Assembly: GCF_000156375.1 (NCBI RefSeq)
Contig: NZ_DS996354.1
Coordinates: 161,154 to 198,959, forward strand
Direction: 5' to 3'
Length of the DNA stretch: 37,806 nt
Source of the DNA: Desulfovibrio piger ATCC 29098
GTDB lineage: Bacteria; Desulfobacterota; Desulfovibrionia; Desulfovibrionales; Desulfovibrionaceae
Part shown: in pieces, positions 30,261-37,806 of the stretch
How the letters are laid out: every line of letters starts with the position of its first letter
How positions within the stretch are numbered: the stretch's first letter is position 1
Position numbers and translations under genes: made by a program
The notes under the pieces: model-generated
Database searches by the model: none
Told to the model about the DNA's origin: nothing
What the model saw: the letters and a program-made list of their open reading frames with translations, nothing else

Positions 30261-30459
30261 TTACATCAGCCGACAGGGCGAGGCATGGGATCAGATCGCT
30301 CTGTCCCGCCTCTCCGGGGAACACCAGATGGGCGATGTGCTGGCCCTCAACGTGGATGAGCTGGACGCGCTGCTGCTCTCCGGGGAGACGCGCGTCAGCG
30401 TGCCGGAGCAGGCCGCTGCCGAGCGTGTACGCAGCCTGCCGCCGTGGGAGCGCATGTGA
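30253..30459 (+). CDS. Tail protein X (P2 X-like, LysM-type)
   Basis: A 68-residue protein starting at ATG 30253 (AGGAGG upstream), overlapping the tape measure end by eight bases. YISRQGEAWDQIALSRLSGE then MGDVLALNVDELDALLLSGE is the usual LysM-like P2 X protein, which resembles a peptidoglycan-binding motif. It belongs to the baseplate hub. Its TGA shares a base with the next ATG. Confidence 0.87.
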   Translation: MPDYISRQGEAWDQIALSRLSGEHQMGDVLALNVDELDALLLSGETRVSVPEQAAAERVRSLPPWERM

Positions 30460-31472
30460 TGCGCCGCGCACGGGTAGAAATCAGCATCCAGGGCAAGGAC
30501 GTGAGCATGGATCTTTGGCCGCACCTCTTGTCCCTCTCCTACACGGACAAGGCGGACGATGAGCTGGACGATCTCCAGCTCACCCTGGAGGACCGCCAAG
30601 GGCTCTGGCAGGGCGACTGGCTGCCCAAGCACGGCGACCTCATCAGCGTGGTGATCGTGGCCAGCAATTTCCGCGCCCCCGGCGAGGAAGAACTGGATTG
30701 CGGGGAATTTGAGGTGGATGAACTGACGCTGGAATCCAGCCGCGACGGCGGCGACGTGGTGACCATCAAGGGCGTGCCGGCGGCGGTCAAGTCCAGCCTC
30801 ATGCTGCAGAAAAAAACGCGGGCCTGGGCCGACGTGCCTCTGTCCACGGTGGCAGCGGACGTGGTGGGGCCTGCCGGGCTCGATCTGCTCTACAAGGCCC
30901 CGGAGATCGTTTTCGGGCGCGTGGAGCAGCGGCAGGAAGCTGACCTGGCCTTCCTCCAGCGCATCTGCAAGGAACAGGGCTTGCGCGTGGCGGTGAAGAA
31001 AAATCTCTGCGTCATCTACTCCGGGCAGGCGGCCGACCAGCTGGAGCCCCTGGCACTCAAGCGCGGCGAACTGGCCGTGGAGCGGGCCGGTTTCAAGCGC
31101 ACGCTGGACGGCGTCTACACGCAGTGCGTGGTGGGCTACACCGATGCTGCCAGCTCCGAGACCACGGAGAAGAGCTATCAGCCGGAGCTGCCGCCCACCA
31201 CGGGCCGGGTGCTGACCATCAACAAGCGCATCGAGCATCCGGCGCAGGCCGAGCGCGTGGCCATCGCCGAGCTGCGGGCCAAAAACTGTCAGGAGATGAC
31301 CGGCTCTTTTGAATGCATGGGGGATACGCGCCTGCGGGCGGGCACGGTGCTGCGCCTCACGGGCTGGGGCAATTTCGACACGGATTACATGATCCAGCAG
31401 GCCACGCACAGCCTGGGCCGCGACAGCGGCTACCGCACCAGCGTGGAGCTGGTCAAGGCGCTGGACTACTAG
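30459..31472 (+). CDS. Baseplate hub / late control protein D (P2 D-like)
   Basis: A 337-residue protein with ATG overlapping the X stop. SYTDKADDELDDLQLTLEDR then LWQGDWLPKHGD, CGEFEVDELTLESSRDGGDV and the central RVEQRQEADLAFLQRICKEQ are diagnostic of GpD (gp27/VgrG-like hub) proteins. It forms the trimeric hub between tube and spike. Full length for the family. Confidence 0.92.
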   Translation: MRRARVEISIQGKDVSMDLWPHLLSLSYTDKADDELDDLQLTLEDRQGLWQGDWLPKHGDLISVVIVASNFRAPGEEELDCGEFEVDELTLESSRDGGDVVTIKGVPAAVKSSLMLQKKTRAWADVPLSTVAADVVGPAGLDLLYKAPEIVFGRVEQRQEADLAFLQRICKEQGLRVAVKKNLCVIYSGQAADQLEPLALKRGELAVERAGFKRTLDGVYTQCVVGYTDAASSETTEKSYQPELPPTTGRVLTINKRIEHPAQAERVAIAELRAKNCQEMTGSFECMGDTRLRAGTVLRLTGWGNFDTDYMIQQATHSLGRDSGYRTSVELVKALDY

Positions 31473-31481
31473 GGGGCGGAC

Positions 31482-31613
31482 ATGGATCAGGATCTGCGAC
31501 AGATCAGACGGGAGATGCGGCCCATTTTTCTGCTGCTGGCAGCGGGCTTGCTGTTCGTGGCCGCCGGTGGCTGCTGGCTGGCTCTGGAATTGTGGGGGTA
31601 CTGCCATGAGTGA
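31482..31613 (+). CDS. 43-residue single-span membrane protein, unknown
   Basis: A short frame with GGGGGCGG before ATG 31482: MDQDLRQIRREMRP, then one membrane helix IFLLLAAGLLFVAAGGCWLA, then ELWGYCHE. Its stop overlaps the next start by eight bases, as throughout this operon, so it is probably translated. Small membrane proteins among baseplate genes have been seen in other phages; a holin-like or superinfection role is possible but unproven. Confidence 0.55.
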   Translation: MDQDLRQIRREMRPIFLLLAAGLLFVAAGGCWLALELWGYCHE

Positions 31614-32223
31614 TGTGCAGGACGTGCTGGCCCAGACCATCCGCGTGGGCTTTGTGACGGCCCGCCAGCCGGAAAAAATGCGCGTGCAGGTGGAGCTGCG
31701 GGACACGGTGACGCAGCCCCTGTCCTCCGCATGGCTGCCGGTACTCTGTCCGCGGGCCTCCGGCGATCTGGCCTATGACCTGCCCGACGTGGGCGATCAG
31801 GTGTTGTGCCTGTTCCTGCCCTACGGGCTGGAGCAGGGCTTCGTTGTCGGCGCCATGTACGGCAAGGCCAGCCCGCCGGTTTCCAGCGGGGACAAGTGGC
31901 ACCGCCGTTTTCAGGACGGCACGGTGCTGGAGTACGACCGGGCCGCGCACAAGCTCACGGCCCAGGTGCAGGGCGATGTGGCCGTAAAGGCCACCGGCAG
32001 CGTGCAGGCCGAGGCCACCGGCGATGTCAGCGTCTCCAGCGCGGCCAGCCTGACGCTCATGGCTCCGGCCATGCAGCTGGGCGGCACCGGTGGCGGCACG
32101 ACCCAGGCGACCATGCAGGGCACGTTCCGGCTGGAGCATGGCGACATCATCGTGGAGGGCGTTTCCTTTTTGCATCACGTCCACGACTGCCCGCACGGCG
32201 GTCAGACAGGGGAGCCGCACTGA
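31606..32223 (+). CDS. Baseplate spike protein V (P2 V-like)
   Basis: A 205-residue protein. The N-terminal OB-like domain (VGFVTARQPEKMRVQVELRD, DLPDVGDQVLCLFLP, GFVVGAMY) is followed by a beta-helix region with Thr/Gly/Ser repeats and a C-terminal FLHHVHDCPHGGQTGEPH, whose His pattern binds the apical metal ion of the membrane-piercing tip. Trimeric spike at the tail end. Start at ATG 31606 overlaps the preceding gene. Confidence 0.9.
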   Translation: MSDVQDVLAQTIRVGFVTARQPEKMRVQVELRDTVTQPLSSAWLPVLCPRASGDLAYDLPDVGDQVLCLFLPYGLEQGFVVGAMYGKASPPVSSGDKWHRRFQDGTVLEYDRAAHKLTAQVQGDVAVKATGSVQAEATGDVSVSSAASLTLMAPAMQLGGTGGGTTQATMQGTFRLEHGDIIVEGVSFLHHVHDCPHGGQTGEPH

Positions 32224-32609
32224 TGTATCAGGGGCTTTTGGGCACGTTCCCGTTCACCGTGACAGAACTGGAGGTCAGTACCTTCCGCGACCTCAAATTT
32301 TCGCGCGAGCAGGTCTATGCCGAGCATCGGGTGCTGGCCGGCATCCCCTGTTTGCAGCATATGGGCCGCAACCTCGACCCGGTATCGCTGACCGTGCAGA
32401 TCGTGCCCCTGACGCCCGTCTCCACCGTGGGCCTGCGCCTGCGTCTGCTGGAGAGCGTGGCGGCCAGCGGCGATGAGATGCCCCTGGTCATCGGCCTCAA
32501 ATATTACGGGCGGTTTGTCCTCAAGAGTTACGAGATCACCCACCGCCAGCTGCACTACGGCGTGACGCTCTCCGCCGAGGTCCAGCTGGCCCTGCAGGAG
32601 TACAACTGA
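32223..32609 (+). CDS. Tail protein U (P2 GpU-like)
   Basis: A 128-residue protein whose ATG overlaps the spike TGA. LGTFPFTVTELEVSTFRDLK then YAEHRVLAGIPCLQHMGRNL and the ending QLHYGVTLSAEVQLALQEYN match the P2 GpU family, which works in tail assembly together with the hub. In P2 the gene is before X, whereas here it follows the spike, a local rearrangement. Confidence 0.82.
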   Translation: MYQGLLGTFPFTVTELEVSTFRDLKFSREQVYAEHRVLAGIPCLQHMGRNLDPVSLTVQIVPLTPVSTVGLRLRLLESVAASGDEMPLVIGLKYYGRFVLKSYEITHRQLHYGVTLSAEVQLALQEYN

Positions 32610-32953
32610 TGCCCCCCATCACGCTCACCGTGGACATGGCGCAGCGCCAGAGCATCCAGATCGGCGCCACTGGTCTGGCCGGTCTGGCGCAGGAGATCCG
32701 CATGGTGCTGGCCACGCGCAAGGGCTCCGTGCCGCTGGATCGTGATTTCGGCCTCTCCTGGGATCATGTGGACAGGCCGATGGGCGAGGCCATGCAGTAC
32801 ATGGTGGCCGAGATCGGCCAGCAGCTGGAGCGCTATGTGCCGCGCATCCGGGTGCGGGACATCTCGTTTTCCAGCAACGACACGGTGGATGGGCAGCTCA
32901 TCCCCCGCGTGACCGTCGAGATCAGGGAGGAGTACCGTGGCGATTTCCAGTAG
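32609..32953 (+). CDS. Baseplate wedge protein W / gp25-like lysozyme fold
   Basis: A 114-residue protein. LAQEIRMVLATRKGSVPLDR followed by DFGLSWDHVDRP is the signature of GPW/gp25 wedge proteins. No catalytic lysozyme residues are expected in this family. Start coupled to the preceding stop; it overlaps the following gene by 17 bases. Confidence 0.9.
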   Translation: MPPITLTVDMAQRQSIQIGATGLAGLAQEIRMVLATRKGSVPLDRDFGLSWDHVDRPMGEAMQYMVAEIGQQLERYVPRIRVRDISFSSNDTVDGQLIPRVTVEIREEYRGDFQ

Positions 32954-34076
32954 CGTCGATCTGCGCGCCCTGCCTGCCGTGACCTTCGCGCCCTTATCCA
33001 CGTCCGAAGTCGAGGCGTCCATCCTGACCTCCTACGAGGGGCTGACCGGCGTGAGCCTCCAGCCCGGTGATCCGGTGCGACTGTTCCTGGAATCTCTGGC
33101 TTATGTGGTCAGCGTCCAGAACCTGCTGCTCAACTTGGCCGGGCAGCAGGGCCTGCTGGCCTATGCCCAGGGCGCGCACCTCGACCATCTGGGCGCGCTC
33201 ATGGGCGTGTCCCGTATCCCGGCGCAGTCCGCCCGTCTGAGCCTGCGTTTTGTGCTGGGCGAGCCCCTGGGCTTTGCCGTGCCGATCCCGGAGGGAACGC
33301 GCGTGGCCACCAAGGACGGCCAGATCGCTTTCGCCACCGTGTCGGACAGCGAGATCGCCGCCGGTGAGCTGCAGGTGGATGTGGCGGCCCTGTGTACCAC
33401 CTCCGGCGCGCAGGCCACCGGCCTCGTGCCCGGGCAGGTGACGCAGCTGGTGGACCCCATCCCCTATGTGGTCAGTGTCAGCAACACCACCACGTCGGTT
33501 GAGGGAGCCGACATCGAGGATGATGAGCGCCTGCGCGAGCGCATCCGCCTTGCCCCGGAGACATACACCGTGGCGGGCAGCACCGGCGCCTACGAGGCCC
33601 GCGTGCTGGCCGTGAGCGCCGACATCGAGGCCGTGTCCGTCACCTCCCCGGAGCCGGGCGTGGTGGACGTGCGCTTTGTGCTGGCCGGTGGAGAGCTGCC
33701 GGACGAGGCCATGATCTCGATGGTGCGCGAGGCCCTGTCCGACGAGACCGTGCGGCCCCTCACCGACAGGGTGGATGTGGCCGCGCCTGAGACCGTGGAC
33801 TATGCCGTGTCCGGGCGCTGGTATCTCCGCCGCAGCGATGCCGTGCTGCTCTCCGGGGTGACGGCCGCCGTGGCCCAGGCTGTTGAGGACTGGCGGCTGT
33901 GGCAGCGCTCCCAGCCCGGTCGCGACATCAACCCCACGCGGCTCATCGCCGCCGTGCAGGCCGCCGGAGCCAAGCGCGTGGAGCTGGATGCCCCGGCCTT
34001 CCGCGCACTGGAGGCCACGCAGGTGGCCCGCGAGACCGAGATTTCCCTGCTGTTCGGCGGGCTGGAGGATGAGTGA
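32937..34076 (+). CDS. Baseplate assembly protein J
   Basis: A 379-residue protein with GTG start behind GGGAGGAG. VEASILTSYEGLTGVSLQPG near the start, VAGSTGAYEARVLAVSADIE in the middle and a C-terminal NPTRLIAAVQAAGAKRVELD are the standard GpJ segments. It forms the wedge of the baseplate with W and I. Complete. Confidence 0.92.
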   Translation: MAISSSVDLRALPAVTFAPLSTSEVEASILTSYEGLTGVSLQPGDPVRLFLESLAYVVSVQNLLLNLAGQQGLLAYAQGAHLDHLGALMGVSRIPAQSARLSLRFVLGEPLGFAVPIPEGTRVATKDGQIAFATVSDSEIAAGELQVDVAALCTTSGAQATGLVPGQVTQLVDPIPYVVSVSNTTTSVEGADIEDDERLRERIRLAPETYTVAGSTGAYEARVLAVSADIEAVSVTSPEPGVVDVRFVLAGGELPDEAMISMVREALSDETVRPLTDRVDVAAPETVDYAVSGRWYLRRSDAVLLSGVTAAVAQAVEDWRLWQRSQPGRDINPTRLIAAVQAAGAKRVELDAPAFRALEATQVARETEISLLFGGLEDE

Positions 34077-34897
34077 TGGCCCGCCGACTTGGAACTACGC
34101 CCTTCCGCGAGCTGCTGCCCGATTCCCTGGGCGGCGATTCCTCCATCCGCGCCGCCGCTGCCGCGCTGGACACCGTGCTGGATGCGACGACGCGCGCCAT
34201 CCCGGGTGTGCTGCTGTACGCCCGCCTCGCGCATGACACGGGCTTTGTGGAGCCCGTGGCCATGCTTCCGCCTCTGGCCAGACTGTCGGAGCTGTCCGGC
34301 GGTCTGGCCAGCCTCCCGGAGCCTGTGCTGGATCTGCTGGCGTGGCAGCTCCATGTGGAGGGCTACGAGGCGGCTGTGGACCTGGCCGCCAAGCGCCAGC
34401 TCATCGCGGGCAGCCTGCTGCTGCACCGGCGCCGGGGCACTCCCTGGGCTGTGCGCACGGCGCTGGAGACGGCCCTGCGCCTGCCCACGGTCATCCGCCA
34501 GTGGTGGGAGTATGAGGGGCGGCCATACTTTTTTCGCGTGCGCCTCGATGTCAGCGATGCCGGTCTGGATGAGACCGGCATCGCTAACGCGGTACAGCTG
34601 ATTTTTGACCACAAAAACGTCCGCAGCTGGCTGGACTGTCTGGAGACCGTCACCACCCGGCCCCTGCCTGTCAGCATCGCTGTGGCCGGGATCATGCGGA
34701 CCATGAACCGGGTGCGCCTCTGGTTTCCCCCCAAGCCGGTGCCGTCCGGACGCGTCCATGTGGGGCTGGGCAGCACGCGCTACTCCCGGAGCGTCATCCG
34801 GCCCTGGACACCGCCCCGGCCTGTCCCTGACCTGCGCGGACGCATCGCTTTTGCCATCATCTCACAAAGCCGGAGTATCGTATGCCCCAAGCCCTAG
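34076..34897 (+). CDS. Tail protein I (P2 I-like)
   Basis: A 273-residue protein. LLPDSLGGDSSIRAAAAALD near the start, LPEPVLDLLAWQLHVEGYEA and the RRRGTPWAVRTALETALRLP segment are typical of GpI. The start is ATG 34076 overlapping the J stop, or GTG 34073 one codon earlier. It connects the wedge to the fibres. The C-terminal ~90 residues go beyond the P2 homologue. Confidence 0.87.
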   Translation: MARRLGTTPFRELLPDSLGGDSSIRAAAAALDTVLDATTRAIPGVLLYARLAHDTGFVEPVAMLPPLARLSELSGGLASLPEPVLDLLAWQLHVEGYEAAVDLAAKRQLIAGSLLLHRRRGTPWAVRTALETALRLPTVIRQWWEYEGRPYFFRVRLDVSDAGLDETGIANAVQLIFDHKNVRSWLDCLETVTTRPLPVSIAVAGIMRTMNRVRLWFPPKPVPSGRVHVGLGSTRYSRSVIRPWTPPRPVPDLRGRIAFAIISQSRSIVCPKP

Positions 34898-35817
34898 CCA
34901 CTGTTCCCGGCGGTCTGGAGGATAGCCAGACCGTTCCCGGTGTCGCCACCGACACCCCTGCGTATTACTGCCTGCTCACCCAAGCCGGGGCCGTGCTGGA
35001 GGCCGCGGCCCATGCCGCCGGCAAGCCTGTCCGCCTCAGCGTCATCGCGGTGGGCGACGGCAACGGCGAGGTCCCCGTGCCTGCCGACGGTGCCGTGGAT
35101 CTCGTGCACGAGGTCTACCGCCGCCCCATCGACAGCCTGAGCCAGGATGCGGATGACCCCAACGTCTGCTGGGCGCACATCGTCATCCCGGCTTCGGAGG
35201 GCGGCTTCTGGATACGCGAGTTCGGCGTCTGGGCCGAGCCGCTGGAAGAGGACGGCCAGCCTGTGCTGTTCGCCTACGGCAACCACGCCCCGTTCTACAA
35301 GGCCAAAAGCGTGCTGGGTCAGGCCACCACGCACGAGCTTTCCGTGCCGGTCATCATGTCCGGCACGGCCGAGGTGCAGATCATCGTCAGCGAGAGCGGC
35401 TATGCCTCACGGCTGGAGCTGCTCCAGATCGCGGGCGTGGTGGAGGATCTGCGTCATCCCCGGGAGGCCGTTTGGACGCTGGATGAGGCCGTAGAGGATG
35501 GCGGCACGCTCACTCTGCCGGAGGGGGTGGCATACCTCCCCGGAGAGCATCTGCTGGATGTGTTTTGGGATGGCGTGGCCTGCTATCCGGGCCAGCAATA
35601 CGAAGAGATTTCTTCGGCCGATGCTCTGGAATCGACCGCAATCCGCCTGCTTTTCGCTGCTCCGGCCGGGAGCGAGATGCGGGTGCTGGTGCGGGCCTAC
35701 AGCATCCAGCCGAAGTTGGAGGGCGTGGAGGTGCCGGAAGGCATCGCCGAGCGCGTGGACGCGCTGGAGACACGCCTCGAGGACGTGGCCGCGAACGTGG
35801 CCTATGTAGAGAACTGA
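34882..35817 (+). CDS. Tail fibre protein, P2 H-like N-terminal (DUF3751) domain
   Basis: A 311-residue protein overlapping I by 16 bases. VATDTPAYYCLLTQAGAVLE, LSVIAVGDGNGEVPVPADGA, EVYRRPIDSLSQDADDPNVC and GGFWIREFGVWAE are the hallmark of the DUF3751 base of P2-type fibres. Residues ~210-280 hold a small beta module (LLDVFWDGVACYPGQQYEEI) that also occurs in a later gene. The end is a coiled coil VDALETRLEDVAANVAYVEN. It ties the fibre to the baseplate; here fibre functions are split across several genes. Confidence 0.85.
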   Translation: MPQALATVPGGLEDSQTVPGVATDTPAYYCLLTQAGAVLEAAAHAAGKPVRLSVIAVGDGNGEVPVPADGAVDLVHEVYRRPIDSLSQDADDPNVCWAHIVIPASEGGFWIREFGVWAEPLEEDGQPVLFAYGNHAPFYKAKSVLGQATTHELSVPVIMSGTAEVQIIVSESGYASRLELLQIAGVVEDLRHPREAVWTLDEAVEDGGTLTLPEGVAYLPGEHLLDVFWDGVACYPGQQYEEISSADALESTAIRLLFAAPAGSEMRVLVRAYSIQPKLEGVEVPEGIAERVDALETRLEDVAANVAYVEN

Positions 35818-35839
35818 CCAACACATGAGGAAAAATATC

Positions 35840-36493
35840 ATGGCTGAACTGTTCAAAATGAAACTGCTCGACGTCAACAAGAACCAGATCCTGCCCGAAA
35901 CCAGCGCCGACCAGGTCACGATGGCTGGCGGCGGCAACGTGGAAGCCAAGATCAAATCTCTGGAAAGTGCCTTCGCCGCCGGCACCCGCTTGCTCGGTAC
36001 TGTGGGCACCGAGGGCACGGTGGAGACCCTGCCCGCCGACAGCTACCAACTTGGCGACATGTATGTGGTCAAAACGGCTGGCACCTACGCCAGCCAGGTC
36101 TGTGAGCCCGGCGACCTGATCCTGTGCGTCAAGGCCTACGCCGAGGAGGGGGCTGCTGATACCGACTGGACCGTGATCCAGAGCAACGTGGTGCGCGCCG
36201 TCAAAGGCCCGGAAAGCGCCACGGACGGCAACCTGATGGCGTTCGACGGCGCGTCCGGCACCGTGGCCAAGGACAGCTCCCTCAAGGTGGCCGACGTCAG
36301 TGACGCCGTGGCCAAGGCCCACGAGCACGCCAACGCCGACATCCTCAACGGTATCTCCGCCAGCGGCGACACCATGACCGTCAACGGCAAAACGTACTAT
36401 TCCGGTCGCATGGTGGCCATCATCGAAAACGGTGGCGAGATCCCCGCGGATATGAATCCCAACGGCATCGTGTTCGAAAAGGCCGCCGTCTAG
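35840..36493 (+). CDS. Phage fibre-region structural protein, unknown
   Basis: A 217-residue protein starting at ATG 35840 (GAGGA upstream; an in-frame ATG at 35825 is possible). A short N-terminus VNKNQILPETSADQVTMAGG then VEAKIKSLESAF leads into a beta-rich middle with GDMYVVKTAGTYASQVCEPG, DLILCVKAYAEEGAADTDWT, similar to short trimeric fibre modules, and a C-terminal NADILNGISASGDTMTVNGK. No enzyme motif. Probably a fibre shaft or adaptor, based on place and pattern. Confidence 0.6.
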   Translation: MAELFKMKLLDVNKNQILPETSADQVTMAGGGNVEAKIKSLESAFAAGTRLLGTVGTEGTVETLPADSYQLGDMYVVKTAGTYASQVCEPGDLILCVKAYAEEGAADTDWTVIQSNVVRAVKGPESATDGNLMAFDGASGTVAKDSSLKVADVSDAVAKAHEHANADILNGISASGDTMTVNGKTYYSGRMVAIIENGGEIPADMNPNGIVFEKAAV

Positions 36494-36511
36494 GGGCAGG
36501 GAGGGAGTCCT

Positions 36512-36820
36512 GTGTCGTACATCATCAAGGATGCCAAAGGTAACAAAATCGGTATGCTGCCGGACTCCCTCCGCGTGGCCCAGGCTGCCGAGCTGCGCTC
36601 CCTTGCTGGGAGCCGCTCGGCAGCCATCGAGGCCGGCACGCAATTCACGGTGCCGCAGTATGAGGTGGGCAGCGTGGCGCTGGAGGTCTTTTTGGACGGC
36701 GTCGCCTGTATGATCGGCGAGCAGTACGCCGAGGTCGGCAGCAAGGGCCAGACCAGTACGAAAATCGTTTGGAACATCGAAATCGCCACGGATCGGGACA
36801 TCCTGGTCCGCTGCAAGTAG
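36512..36820 (+). CDS. Small fibre-region protein with DGVAC module
   Basis: A 102-residue protein with GTG start behind GGGAGGGAG. Its C-terminal half VALEVFLDGVACMIGEQYAE ... ILVRCK resembles the module in the H-like fibre base (LLDVFWDGVACYPGQQYEEI). The N-terminal half is a helix SLRVAQAAELRSLAGSRSAA. No family recognised; a fibre adaptor or trimerisation unit is inferred from the shared module and the position. Confidence 0.6.
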   Translation: MSYIIKDAKGNKIGMLPDSLRVAQAAELRSLAGSRSAAIEAGTQFTVPQYEVGSVALEVFLDGVACMIGEQYAEVGSKGQTSTKIVWNIEIATDRDILVRCK

Positions 36821-36830
36821 GAGGTCAGCC

Positions 36831-37806
36831 ATGTCGTTCCCCGGAATTTTCCGTCGTCTGTTCACTAACAACGGGGCAGGCCCCCTGCTCCGGGGGGATA
36901 TCATCCCGCCGTCTTACGGTACCTGCTCAACCGCCGCAGGAACGGCGGCAAAAACCGTATCTATCCCCGGGATTACGCTCAAAACGGGCGTGGAGATCAC
37001 AGTCCGTTTCAGTGTCACGAACACGGCAGCCAACCCGACCCTTAACCTGAACAGCACCGGGGCTAAAGCGATCCGCTACCGCAATACGGCCATTTCCGCT
37101 GGTTATCTGGCGGCCAACCGTACATATCGTTTCGTGTACGACGGTACCTACTGGCAGCTGGTGGGTGACGTCGATACCAACACGACGTACACCGCAGCGA
37201 CCGCCGCGCCCAAGGCTCCGGGCACGGCTGCCGTGGGCACTTCAGCCAAATATGCCAGGGAAGACCATGTGCATCCCGTGCAGACCAGCGTGTCCGGTTC
37301 ATCCGGCTCCTGCACGGGCAATGCCGCCACCGCTACCAAGATGGCCACGGCCCGCACTGTCCTGGTGAATCTGGCGTCAACGACGGCCGCCTCCTTTGAC
37401 GGTACCAAAAATGTCACGCCCGGCGTGAGCGGCACGCTGCCCGTCGGGCGCGGCGGCACAGGGCGCACGGACGGCAAAGCCGTCGCTCTGGCGACGAAGC
37501 GTACCATCAGCCTGACGGGAGACGCTACCGGCAGCGTCGGTTTCGATGGTAGTGCCAATGCCGCCATTCCCGCCAGTATCCCGGCGCTTGTTCCTGTTGG
37601 TGGCATTGTGGCGTTCAGTGGTACCTTTAGCGGTCGTAACCCTGTCGACATGAAGTCGGAAAAAGCCATGACGAACTGGTGTCTTTGTGACGGCACCACT
37701 ACCAATGGTCTGGCTGTTCCGGATCTGCGGGATCGCATGATTATGGGGGCAGGTACGACCTACAAAAGCGGCGCCAAAGGCGGCTCTGCGACCCACACGC
37801 ACAGTA
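36831..37806 (+). CDS. Tail fibre / collar-domain protein (3' end beyond window)
   Basis: Open from ATG 36831 (AGGAGG upstream) to the window edge, at least 325 residues. After a short N-terminus (MSFPGIFRRLF) comes a beta-rich domain with NPTLNLNSTGAKAIRYRN and YDGTYWQLVGD, then HVHPVQTSVSGSSGSCTGNA repeats and LPVGRGGTGRT, both common in fibre shafts. Near the edge WCLCDGTTTNGLAVPDLRDR followed by GAGTTYKSGAKGGSATHTHS is the phage tail collar domain. This is the distal receptor-binding fibre. The His-rich end suggests a metal-binding tip. Confidence 0.88.
   Translation, partial: MSFPGIFRRLFTNNGAGPLLRGDIIPPSYGTCSTAAGTAAKTVSIPGITLKTGVEITVRFSVTNTAANPTLNLNSTGAKAIRYRNTAISAGYLAANRTYRFVYDGTYWQLVGDVDTNTTYTAATAAPKAPGTAAVGTSAKYAREDHVHPVQTSVSGSSGSCTGNAATATKMATARTVLVNLASTTAASFDGTKNVTPGVSGTLPVGRGGTGRTDGKAVALATKRTISLTGDATGSVGFDGSANAAIPASIPALVPVGGIVAFSGTFSGRNPVDMKSEKAMTNWCLCDGTTTNGLAVPDLRDRMIMGAGTTYKSGAKGGSATHTHS

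Overview
The window joins about 5.2 kb of bacterial chromosome to the first ~32.6 kb of an integrated tailed phage. The host is GC-rich. It is probably Gram-negative: it encodes lipoproteins and a periplasmic-type 5'-nucleotidase, and the phage seems to carry spanin-like lysis genes. A Desulfovibrio-like organism fits the style of the sequence, but that is inference; nothing here proves the genus.

Host part (1-5260). A partial STAS anti-sigma antagonist, an RsbW-type kinase and a lipoprotein lytic transglycosylase form a tight plus-strand operon. A UshA-like 5'-nucleotidase lies on the minus strand. A truncated glycyl-radical-enzyme activase remnant follows, ending in a clear terminator. An AT-rich patch then holds one small secreted protein gene. 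At 5177-5222 (minus) is the 3' half of a tRNA-Glu followed by two intrinsic terminators. This is the left attachment site; the intact tRNA should lie at the far end of the prophage, outside the window. No integrase or repressor is visible.

Phage early part (5626-12726). An SF3 (P4-type) helicase and a CHC2/TOPRIM primase flank a 231-bp intergenic region. That region carries eight GGACAG hexamers arranged as two exactly concentric inverted repeats, next to an AT-rich stretch. It is the best candidate for a replication origin or a looping operator. A ParB-like protein, a two-part methyltransferase-like / possibly acyltransferase-like DNA-modification candidate, small unknown genes and a DUF488 protein follow.

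Phage late part (12730-37806). The head module is lambda-like: Nu1-type TerS, GpA TerL, gpW-like joiner, portal B, S49 protease C with a nested scaffold start, decoration D and capsid E. A lysis cassette (GH108-type muramidase, holin candidate, overlapping lipoprotein/membrane genes) sits between head and tail. The tail module is contractile and P2-like: completion proteins, sheath, tube, E/E' chaperones, TP901-type tape measure, X, D, V, U, W/gp25, J, I, H-like fibre, collar fibre. This is a lambda-head / P2-tail mosaic myovirus.

Most interesting non-annotated signals: the concentric iteron palindrome (7256-7479); a hidden minus-strand gene for a 27-residue hydrophobic peptide whose ribosome-binding site sits in a GAAA-tetraloop hairpin (16741-17010); a cluster of mutually exclusive hairpins just upstream of TerS (12736-12861); and a repeated pattern of minus-facing terminators in an otherwise all-plus gene array. 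Two tail genes (tube and tape measure) also appear to lack one base each, so the prophage may be defective or the sequence may contain errors.
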